The position numbers and the translations under genes were made by a program. From Reticulitermes lucifugus (lineage: Eukaryota > Arthropoda > Insecta > Blattodea > Rhinotermitidae), in contig JAKCWW010006054.1 in assembly GCA_026260175.1 (NCBI GenBank), positions 1-30,339 of the forward strand: a stretch of 30,339 bases of DNA, read 5' to 3'. Numbering within the stretch: position 1 is the first letter of the stretch; each line of letters starts with the position of its first letter. Below are positions 12,201-24,200 of the stretch, in pieces. Below the pieces are notes generated by a model, which was not told the DNA's origin, did not search any database, and saw only the letters and a list, made by a program, of their open reading frames with translations.

Positions 12201-15200
12201 AGTGAATAATATGTTAACCCTGAAACATGAGGGTACCATTTCTAGAAACAGAACATAATACTAGAAAGTGTTCATTTACACAGTGAAAAGCTTCCAAATG
12301 GAAGAGTGCCACATGTGGAAGTGAACATAAATAAACAAGGGTGAAAAAGGGAAGAAATAAAACATAAAAAACTAATAAGGAAATGTAAATGAATGAATTA
12401 TGGAATGAATGAACAAAAGAAAAGTATGAAGGCTGTTCTGTAAGGTTCCATAGGCCATAAAAATTAAAATAGAAGTCATTACAATGTTAAAAGTAGCTCA
12501 TCTATTCCAATAAGTATCATTATTTTTCAACATAATCCCCCAAGCACTTTGATACATCTGTCCCATCTTGGGAAGAGTTTAAAAATTCGGTTGTGGCAGA
12601 AATCAGGCTCTTGCATTCATATCCATTCACAAACAGTCAACCTATTTCCTCATTATCATAGAATCATCAACCTCCCAAGTGTTACTTCAGCAACTCAAAA
12701 TCAGTTCCTCCACTTGTGCTGCATTTACATCCATCCTTGATGTGCTGGGCTGACCAGTAAGATCATCATCACGCATGTATGTTCGACCATTTTCTGGCAT
12801 GCTGCAATCTCATTACACTATAACCATACACCTCTATCAATAGACTGAATTTTTATGGGGGGAGGGGGGATTTCTAGTCCATGAAAACCAAATTATATGT
12901 TGAACTTCTTTGCAGGACCAAGTTTCCTGTGTTACTGCCATTGCCCATCAACTGATCCTATAAATAGTATCTGACTGATCAACTCTTGTACCATCTGTTG
13001 CATGTTACCACTACTATTGAAAAATTAAATGCTTGATTAACACAAGTATTACAGGCTAGGCAATCTTACTTATTGAACATGCCTCATTAATACACATGAC
13101 AAATGTAGACACAAGTCTTTCTTTACTAAGTACAGTTACAGAGTAAAAGACTCACCCTCCTCATCACAAGCTGATGCCAGTTCAATGAACTGAAGAGCAC
13201 GTGCTGCAATGTATGATGGTTTGAAAGCAGCCATGATTGTGTTCAGTAAAAGTGCACTATTGTTGCATTTCTCTTTGCACCAGGCTAGAATTTCTACTAG
13301 AAGTTTTTCAGGGGCATTGGCTGCCACACCTTGTAAGATCCAGTCCAGAGCAGGTGTGTAGAGAGTCAGGTATGTAGACAGATCTACTTTCTGTCTGCTT
13401 AATTCTGCTCGAACACTGGGGCTAAAAAGCTAAGCAGAAAAATGGTGCCCATACAGTTTGTCAGTATGAAGATTAGAAACATCTGAAAATTTTTATTTGT
13501 ACACAGGAAGAGTGTTACCCATGAATGCGAGGAGGAGGCTAAAGCAAGAGTTACAAAGAATGAAGGGAAGGAACAAAGGAAGGAAACCTGGAAAAGTATA
13601 CCAGGTCACAAACATGGCAAACTTTTTATCAATGGACCATGCAAGAAGAAAGCTGANNNNNNNNNNNNNNNNNNNNNNNNNNNNNNNNNNNNNNNNNNNN
13701 NNNNNNNNNNNNNNNNNNNNNNNNNNNNNNNNNNNNNNNNNNNNNNNNNNNNNNNNNNNNNNNNNNNNNNNNNNNNNNNNNNNNNNNNNNNNNNNNNNNN
13801 NNNNNNNNNNNNNNNNNNNNNNNNNNNNNNNNNNNNNNNNNNNNNNNNNNNNNNNNNNNNNNNNNNNNNNNNNNNNNNNNNNNNNNNNNNNNNNNNNNNN
13901 NNNNNNNNNNNNNNNNNNNNNNNNNNNNNNNNNNNNNNNNNNNNNNNNNAGGCTGCGGTGCATCCGGAGCGAATGCCGACGGGCCCATAGGAAGAAGAAG
14001 AAGAAGAAGAACAAAGGAAGGAAAACAAAAAAAGGAAAAATTGTTGGGTTGATAATATTAGAAACAAGATGTCTAAAAACATGTTCATAATAATTTTACC
14101 TTCTAATACAGTTCTTCTGAGGCTCCTCCATATTTTGGACTATAATGCATGTTCATAAATCACAGTGGACTGGTACCTAGTAGGCTCACTCATTAATGGT
14201 CCAAACTTCATTACCTCAAAGTGTGGTCTGCCCTGCACCAATTTTCATGAACCTTGTCAATGCACAGCATTATTATGTGCAGATCTCCAACCCTGAATTT
14301 CACACACAATGGAAACTAAAGGTGGAAAATATGGACAGAAATTCATCTAAAACCCTGTGTGAAGTGTGGCTTTCACTGCTCTGATTTTCACAAAACTCAT
14401 TAACTGCTGAACAGCATTATGTGGAGCACCTGTGTACCAATTTGACACAAATCGGTCAAGAAACATGGAAAATATGGGTTTAAATTCATTTGTGCCCTTA
14501 CATAAAGCATGACTGTCACTACTCCGAGTTTCACGAAACTCACACTTGTTCAACGTTTTGTAAAGAACTATATCCAGTTTCATGAAAACTCAACAAATAG
14601 TTTAGTTACTGACACTAGGTCACAGACAGACACTGTCTACACATACGGCATTCTTTTTTACTTTGTAAAAAATGCCTAAAAAGGTAATGTTTTTCAAGTG
14701 TAAAGCAAATTATGAATATAACAATTTATTACTTCTAATACTTCATGGAACTATGAAATACTGTTCTAAAGGGTAGGTCAGAAAGAAAATGAAACACAAT
14801 TTCAATATTTACTGGACTAGAATTGTCCATAAAAATAAGCAAACTGTCTGTTCATAACATTAAGTCACAAAGTGCATTAAATATGTTGACAAAAAAGGAC
14901 AAGAAATTTTCCATCAAAACTGTTTAAACAATGAACTTGCACTGCCCATTTGACTTCAACAGACACTTTGATACTAACAGATTTTAAACTGATTTGAATA
15001 AGCTATGCAAAGAAACAGATTACAGCTTACCTGATTATATGATGCCAGAAAGTCATAGAAGTTTTCCTTAATATACTCTCTGTCCCCTGTGGTAACAGCC
15101 ACACCAACTCGGCACAAATAGCAATGTGCATACACTGCTACAAGTGGATCTCCAATACCACGGATCATTCGTGTCAAGCGTAGAAGTGCTTGTGAGAACT

Positions 15201-18200
15201 CACTGTTCCACAAGAATATATTAACAACATTAGGTACTGAGATATGTGGGATAGCATAGTCAGTATAGTGACTAGGCTATGGGCTGGTCAATCTAGGATT
15301 CAAATTCTGGCAGTGGAAAGAGATTTCTCTCTTCTCCAAAATGACTCTGGGGCTCATCCAGCCTCCCATTCAATGGGTACTTGAGGCTTTTTCCCTGGGC
15401 GTAAAGTGGCAGAGGCGACAGGCTAACCACTCCCCTCCACCTACTGCCACAGTTAAGAATGAATGGAGCTACACCTCCATTCCTCCTACAGGCATTTATG
15501 GCATGTGCAGGTACAACTTTACCTTTACTTTTGCCTTTATACACTGAATTCATCATGAATGTCTTCAATTTCACTGGATGTGTGTTGTAGAAGTGTGCCA
15601 ATTTGACGTAACTGTGACACCAGTTTGCATCATCACCTGTTCACAGCTACAGCAAACCTTGTAACTAGTGTAAAAAGTGTACATAGTACAAATAGCGCTT
15701 AAAAAGATATCAGTGCCTGATTTGGTCCTTGAATACTCATTATGCATTGGGCATCATAGTTCAAGTCACAGTGAACGTTTTGCTCAAATCAATTACAATG
15801 TCTGACTCTAACGCCAATACAGCTGTCTTCGCATAAGCATTATTATTTTCACTGAAATCATAACATGTACCTACAGTACATCTACTACTATCTATTACAC
15901 ACTCATAATGATGAGTTCAGAGTACCCTGAAGACGGAGTTGTAATGTTTCTCTGAAGTTCTGGTAAATTTCTATGAAACTACATGGCATCATATTCTAGA
16001 ATACAGTATTCTTCCTAGACACCAATGACAATCTCAAATCTCACATTCACTTTATCAGTTTATGCTACACACACATATATATATATATCAGCAAACTACC
16101 ATCCTCCTCTGTTGTCACAATCCTTAATTATGCATATGGCAGCAATCATAATATTTTATTCATGCATTACATATGCAACTTATTTTAAAAAATAAATAGG
16201 CCCACACAACACAATACTGCAAAAAAATGTTAAAAAACTCTTCATTCCATGCCTGACAGGAAGGTGCAACAACAGGGAAAATGTCCCTCAGTAGACTTCT
16301 AGTCAAAAAGGAGAGAGGTTATTGTATCTGCAAGAGTGCAAATACCAAAACACAACAGAATATTCCTTTTTACTTACTTCTCATATTTCCATCTATGATT
16401 GAGTAAGGGTGAAAATCTCGGGGCTTGAGTGGCTACTGGGCATGTCAGCAGGTAGCAGATAGCCAGGGACCTGTCCCAGGGCTGGTCTGGATGATCTCTA
16501 GACTGACCCTGAGGCAGGTCTATCTCTGAATATAAAGAATAGGGGACCGTGGACCAACTCCCCAACCCCAAGGTGTTATGTGTGGCTTGCCTTAATCTGT
16601 GCTGAAGGGGTGCATGGCACATGGGTGATGTGTCTTTAACAGAGCCTCTGGGAGACCAGGCGAAATTCCAGAGTACACAGCCTTGCACTGGTATAGGGAG
16701 CTCTGCCAGTGTTGACTGTTACTTCTCCCCTACTCGTGGGACCAAAATGGACATGGTAATTGATGAACCTGAACAAGGAGCGGTTGTGGCTGCACACTTG
16801 TTACAACAAGACTCCCATGGGGAGGCTGTAGGCTCTAAACCTTCCATTGTTTCTCCTGATGAGGAGAGATTGGCTGCAGGCATCTCTAGGATTAAACTGC
16901 AGACCAAGAGACTCTTGGGAGCATGATGAAAAAAGCTTATTAAACCAAGAAAAATGAAGGAAGGAATTTGGATACTTGAAAAACCTCCAAGAAAGACTCC
17001 TTCATCTCAGGAGAAGGATGCGGCAGGAAGCAGTGGGGGTGTAAAAAGACCCCACTCTTGACTCAAGCACCCCCACCTTTGACAAAACAGCAACCCAAAA
17101 TACCCAGGATGCAAGAGCAGGCTGGGTCTTACAAGGAAGCTGTTGTTGGCATCAAGATGGTGGTTATTCATTAATGCCATCCTGAGGTCAAACTGGATCA
17201 GGCTCAAGTTGACCTTATTCAGGCAAAACTTTTAGCTGCTGTGGATGCGAACCCATCAGGGGAGACGCCTCCACAGTTTCTACACTCTAAATTTGCACAG
17301 GGTATATTTTGGATTAACTGTGCAAATGAATCCTCTAAGGTCTGGCTAATGCAGACAATAAGTGGACTTGCGGAGCTGTGGGAGGGTGCAGAGCTGGCCA
17401 TGGTTGACTCCAAAGACCTCCCTAAGAGACCCGGGGTGCTTGTTCACATCCCAGATACTTCAGAGGTTACCACTGTCGTAACTCGTCTCAAGATTCAAAA
17501 TCCTAAGTTAAATATGGCAGACTGGTTACTCATGAGTAACAAGGTAATTGAGAAGGAGCAGACGGCCTTCTCTAGTGACCCTGATACTTTCAAAGCATTG
17601 GCTAAGGTAAATTTTAAGGCCTTCTGGGGACTGGGAAGAGTTATCTTCCAGACCCTGAAAGATGAAATGAAAAAGCCAGAGGCTGAGAGTGTTGCAGGTA
17701 AATCTTCATCACAGTAGGGCGGCTTTGGTATGAGGAACTGTGATGTTGCCCTCATACAGGAACCCTAGACCTATATGGGGGAAATCAAAGGTCTAAAGAG
17801 GTAGGTGGAGAACTTATATATAGTAGATCCAACCAGAATCCTAGGACCTGTATTTTAGTCAAGAAAGACTTTTGAATATTGCCGCTAATGCATTACTGTT
17901 CCAGGGATCTCACAGCGGTTAAAATTAAAACATTGTGTGGTGGGGGGTCGAGGGAGATTATTCTCAGATTGGCATACCTTCTATATGATGATTTTGAACC
18001 CCCACCCCCCAGGGAGATGGAGAGGTTGGCGGCAGGATGTAGAGCTGATGGATCTCACCATGTCATCAGCTGTGATGCGAATGCGCATCACACAACCTGG
18101 GGGAGTTCAAATATCAAACATCCCTGTTTAATTTTATTATGGCTAATGATTTGAACATAATGAATAAAGGTAACAGACCTACCTTTCTTACATCTAACAG

Positions 18201-21200
18201 GCAGGAAGTTATTGATATTACTATTGCCATTTTTTATGCTGGCAATTTTATTAAAGATTGGCATGTAACTGGGGAGGTAAGTTGTTCGGACCACAGATAC
18301 ATCCGATTCAATATTATGGGAACTGACCGTTCAGTTGAATTCTATTGTAATCCACGCAGGACTGACTGGGAGTCTTTTAGAACTGACCTGCCAGGCTATC
18401 TGCGTGGTATGAAAGATAGGATTACTAACTTTATAGATCTTGAGACTGCTGCAAGGCAGTTTCAGGATGCTATTATTATTGTACACAATGACAACTGTCC
18501 TTCAGTCGCAAGGCAGTACAGCAGGAATATATCCTGGTGGAACCAAGACCTTTCAGAGAGAAGGAGGAAATTTTGCAGATTATTCAATGCTGCGAAGAAG
18601 TCAGGGTATTGGACTGACTACAAAAGATCTTTAACTGAATATAACAAGGCACACCAAGAGTGAGTCCTGGAGGAGACACTGTGAGGAGATTGAAATGGCT
18701 CCTGAATGTGCCAGACTCCACAAGATTCTCTAAAACGATGGGCAGAGTGCAGTTAGTTCTCTCCAGCTGGAAAACAGAGAATATACTAAAACAGAGAATG
18801 AGACTGGAGAAATTACTCCGAGTTCATTCCCCTGGTTCAAAAATAATTTTAGAACCTTTTGGTGGCTGGGACGGTCTTTAACTGGAGTTTCCAAAATGGA
18901 ATGTGTCCTGTGGGGACTGGGTGGTTTCCAGAAGGGTTATAAGTTTCAATAAACTGAAATGGCCTATCTTCTCATTTCAACCCTATAAATCCCCAGGCAT
19001 TGAAGGAATCATGCTACAGCAGGGTTTTGAACTGCTGGTGGGTAAACTTTTAGTGCTACTAAGAGACAGTTTGGCCTTAGGTTATATCCCAACGAGCTGG
19101 AGGAATATCAGGGTGGTGTTTATTCCTAAACCTGGGCAACTTTTGTCACAGACAAAGTCCCTGAGACCCATCAGCCTCATGTCCCTTATACTCAAAACAC
19201 TTGAGAAATTAATTATTTCATTCCAACAAATGCACTAAATGTAGTGCATTTGTTGGAATGAAATAATTAATTACTGAAATGCACGGTATATATAATATAA
19301 ACTTCAGAAATTACTCGATAGACATATCAGAGATGGTGTCTTGGTTGAAAAACCACCGCCAAAACCAGTATGCCTACACAGCAGGTATGTCTATAGAAAC
19401 AGCACTCTTCCAGGTTGTATGAAGACTGGAAAAGTCCTTGAGTCATAAGGAGATTGCGCTGGGTGCCTTCTTGGATATTGAGGGAACATCTGACAACACC
19501 TCGTTTAATGCAATTACTACAGCTGCAAGAGAGCGTGGACTTGAGGAAACCTGTTGCAGGTGGGTTAGATCTATGCTTGAAAGCAGACTGGTACATACTT
19601 CCCTCATGGGCAGTAACTTAACTGCTCAAGTTGTAGGGGGATGTCCACAAGGAGGAGTCTTGTCTCACTTTTGTGGAATTTATTTGTTGATAGGCTTCTG
19701 GTTAAAACCAGTGACCTAGGCGTTAGTATATTTGGCTATGCCAATGACATCGTCATCACAGTCCAAGGTAAATTTGCACTCACTGTCAGGGAACTTATGC
19801 AAGGTGCCCTGGATGTGGTGGTTAAATGGGCTGTTAAAGAGGGTCTAAATGTTAGCCCTCACAAAACAACCATAGTTTCCTTTACCAATAGAAGGAAAGT
19901 ACAGGACTTACAACCTCTTACACTTCATGGTAAGGAACTTAAAATGCTGGGGGAGGTTAAATATTTGGGAGTGATTTTAGACTCCAAACTTAACTGGAAC
20001 CAATATTTGCAGAAAATTATCAGAAAAGCAGAAACCACCTTTGCAGTGGCCAGACACATGTATGGTAAGAGATGGGGTCTTAGACCTACTATGGTGCATT
20101 GGCTCTATACTAGGGTAATTAGACCTTCTATTTTCCATGCTGCCTTGGTTTGGTGGCCCGAGGTCAAGCAAAAAGCACTAAAATTCAATTAGGCAGGATT
20201 CAAAGAATGGCCTGTCTAGCCATTAATGGGGCTATGAAATTGACCCCTACTGCAGCAATGGAAGTACTTCTGAATCTGACTCCACTAGACCTGTTGATCA
20301 CGGCGAAGGTGAGGATGGCACTCTATAGACTGCACATACTTAAGCAACAGAGTGTTCCTAAAACAGAGTCAGGGTTGCTAACCATCTACTTTACTAGACA
20401 TGTGGCCGGACTACATCACACCAGTTTATCATCACACTAAAAACTTCATGGTCATAATAGACCAGGAGTATTGGAAAAACAAACACCCAGTGCTTCCTGA
20501 CGATGCTCTAATCTGGTTTACTGTGGATCTAGGGCTGACTCAGGGACAGGGGCTGGTATTTATGACAAAAGATCAGAGAGAAGCTTTAGTTTCCCTCTGG
20601 ACAAATATGCCATGGGTTTTTAAACCGAAATGTACCATTCTTCAATGTGCATGTGAAAACATAAGTAGGGCTTATAAACATAAGTGGATCCTTATTTTTT
20701 CTGAGAGCCAGGCCGCACTTAAGGCACTCAGCAGCCAAAAAGTGACTTTGGGACTGGTTGCAGAATGCTTGGATGCCCTCTCTGTGCTGGCAAGCCGGAA
20801 CAAGGTAACCCTCGTGTGGGTGCGGGGGCATTGTGGCATTCCTGGCAATGAAAAAGCTGATAAACTTGCTAGACAAGGAGCAGCTATACCGTTACTCGGC
20901 CCAGAGCCGGCTCTTGGAATACCTAGGTGTTCAGCAAGACAGGAAATTAAGAACTGGATTGAGTGTCAACATCGTATTGCCTGGAAAAATTTACCAGGTC
21001 ATACATATGGCAAACTCTTTATTAGTAGACCATGTAAGAAAATAGCTGAAGACCTGCTTAAATTAGGTAGGCATCAACTAAGAATGGTAGTTGCAGTCCT
21101 CACAGGCCATGCTCCTGTAAGAAAGCACCTGAATATTATGGGCCTGTTGGATGGAGATCCTACCTGCAGATTTTGCAGGATGGAGACTGAAACAGCGTAC

Positions 21201-24200
21201 CATATTATTTGTTGCTGCGAGGTGTTGGCTCGTCAGCACTATAATTTCTTTGGAAAGCTGTTTGCTGAACCAAAAGATATAAGCACAGCTTCATTAAAAG
21301 ACCCGTGTCTCTTGGTAAGAGACACAGAATTAATAAACTTGTGTTGAATGAACTACTTAGGGCTGCACAATAAGCCTAAGGCTGTGGTGCATTCGGAGTA
21401 TCTGCCAACGGGCCCTTTAGAGAAGGAGGAGGAGGAGGAAGAAGAAGAAAAAGAAGAGGAAGAGGAAAAATAAGAAGAGGAGGAGGGTGAAAGTGCCACA
21501 TAACACAGCTACCACATTTATATTTAACTGCTAAACTGAAGGCCACAGTCTTTCTTTAACTCTCTGGAGTCGGAATTAAGTGCCCAGTGTGCTCTACAAA
21601 AGACCTGGAGTTTAAATGGCTGCCCAATACTTTGCATGTTCTTGGCTGAGGACTTTAGAGGATGTTCAGTTTTCTCGGCATTACACTATGCATCCACTAC
21701 AGTTGACTTTCGGGGCCAAAGGATTAATCAATATATAGCAAAACACACAAACATACCTCGATGCCAGAAAGCTGTAAGATTTGAGAATGGCCATCTCAAC
21801 ATACAGCCGTGGCACAAGTTCACGAATAGATGCTATTTTATAGAACCAATTACGGCACGTCTCCTTGGCTGATTCAGGTACCATGTCTGGGGTGAAATTC
21901 TCAGGCAATGATGTTGGGGTCTTGCTTCCTGGGCTATAAACATCACTGGTTAACATAGTTCACATACACACGTGCTGATCTTTATTAATGAAAATAATCA
22001 TTATTATCATTACCATCAGCCTACAAAGTATCAGGCCCATTTGGCTTGTTACAAATGTTTCACAACAGAATCTTTTCACCTTTCTTTCCCATGGACCTTC
22101 TTTCTCTGGTGACTGAATTAAGACAGGGTAGGAGTTCTACACACATACATATAATGTAAATATAAATTCCATCTAATTGAAAAATATTTTAAAGTTGAGA
22201 AGGTTTATAAATTAGTAAAAGCATAAATGTTAAGTGAACATGTATATATACATACATACTTACACATAGTACTCAGCCTTTGTACGAAGACGATCATAAA
22301 CCAGCTTGCCAAATATATCAAGTATGTCTGTGATGAGGACAAATTTGCTTGGATAGAACTGGATTACAGAAGTATCCACAAGAAGTTTAGAACACTGAAT
22401 AGCTATCTTCAATGCCTTTACACGCTGGTCATGGTGCCAAGCTTGAACCAATTCCTGATTAAGTTGTTCAATACGATTCATATACTCTTGCTGGGTGAGA
22501 TCCAGCATTTGACGGACAGAACCTTCTTCAAAGTCATCTAACTGTTCCAGTCGATTCTTTACTTTGTCCACAACAGAGCTTTGTGCTTTCACCACAACTA
22601 AAATAGTTTCATGTACAATCAGTATTACCAAATACAATAAAACCCATATATGCCAGTATTTGTTATGGCCATACATACAGTGATACTCATACTTGGGAAA
22701 TCCATTCAACATGATCACAAAGCCACAACAAGTAATTAGTGCAATCTGCCACTTAATGTTTAGTTGCACTTCTTATGCATAATTCTGAAGGACTTTTACA
22801 ATTAAAAATATGTACACCTGAATCCATGCACAGCTGTCAGCAACAAACTGTATGCTGTAATTAATGTAACAATACTCCAGCTGCCTACTTGCTGTAAACA
22901 GACACCCTTTGCAATAGATAGACGCATGCAATTAACCACATGCAAACACCAGTGCATATTGTTACTCCCATTGTATAACTTCTGAAATTTAAAACCTGTC
23001 TCATTTCCCAGTTACCTATGCAAGAGTTCAAATAAATGTCTGATACATCTAACAAGAAAATGAGTCTTACAGATTACAGTTTAGTACTCCTACAAAATTA
23101 AATATTTCCCACTTGGATCCAAAACTTCACTCATTTTGGTACACTCCTTGTACACTCTAGTCATAAAACTATTCAAATCAAAACTCAACAGTTATCTTGA
23201 ACATGGAGTGAGCAACAAAGCAAGTGAGAACAAACACGTTAGCACTAGTGCATTTGATTACTGAACTACACTTTACTATCAATAAATTAAAAACACAATC
23301 AAACACAACTATGATTTATTTAAACACAACTCTTTGTATTCAGTATGCCAATTACAGATGATACATAGATTGAAATCAGCTGTGTGAATGACACTGTAGG
23401 ATAAATGGGGAAAGACAGGAAGGAAAACAGCCATGTCTTCTATACTTAAATCACGTGAATGAGAAAAATAATGAAGAACATATGAAATAATAAGTCCAAT
23501 CCAAGGTTTTAATTGATAAACTCCTGAATATGTCAAATGTGTTACCACTGAGAGAAAACCTATGTGGAAAATCTAGCATAATAGAGTGATGGGCAAGATG
23601 CAACAAACTTTCAAACCTACAAAATTTAACAGCCACATACCTTTCTCGCCTCCTGACAGAAAACTTGTGACAATTGATAATTTTTCTGAAGTGGTGAACT
23701 TGTTCAATATGGCAGACTTTCTAGTAGCCCACGGCTCAAAAGAATCATCCAGTAACGCATCTTTGCTCTTTCTTCCGTCACTTGGTACTGGTTCCCACTA
23801 TTAGTAATATACAGATGTATATGACAAAACAACTGATAATAGGATTTCAACAAACTAAGAGCAATTCCTAAATTTCAGGTGCATACCATATCAGCAGCCA
23901 TCTTAGAAAGAGGGTCCATTTCCTGATGTGCAAACTGAGTTAGGGGGTCTGTGCCTTCCAGAGCAGCTGCCAGTGACTCCAGTGTTGGTGTTGGTGTAGA
24001 GGAACCAGTACTACTGGTAGTGCTTCCTCCAAGGTTCCGTCTGGTAACACGACTCTCTGTTACCTGTACCAAATGTAATGGTTACAGTAGCATACGTTAA
24101 GATATTACTAATTTTCTGCATAACTTGGTTGTTTTCATGGTAAGAAATACATTTGTTCTGGACCTTCAAAATAGTTTAATCTAACATACTTTAGAATTTT

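Larger units (their letters stand above)
16415..21484 (+). mobile_element. Near full-length non-LTR retrotransposon (Jockey/R1/LOA-like superfamily), inactive
   Basis: About 5.1 kb inside VPS35L intron 6, antisense to the gene. Order: 5' UTR (GGGGCTTGAGTGGC near 16419), ORF1 with a DUF4780-like domain, apurinic endonuclease, reverse transcriptase, RNase H, a C-terminal CCHC-like knuckle (CRFC...H...C near 21164), short 3' UTR and a GGA/GAA-rich tail (21421-21484). A short candidate duplication GGGTGAAA occurs at 16407-16414 and 21485-21492. Stops, frameshifts and changed catalytic residues show it is dead. Clade assignment is uncertain; RNase H points to an I/R1/LOA-type element. Confidence 0.88.

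Noticed and set aside
13493-14090. Long open frames across the N run on both strands
   Set aside because: They exist only because N translates as X; the flanks are a LINE fragment and GAA repeats.
22598-22769. Upstream extension of the open frame of VPS35L exon 5
   Set aside because: Conservation starts at 22597 right after a TTTTAG acceptor that fits exon 4 phase; the extension is hydrophobic intron translation.
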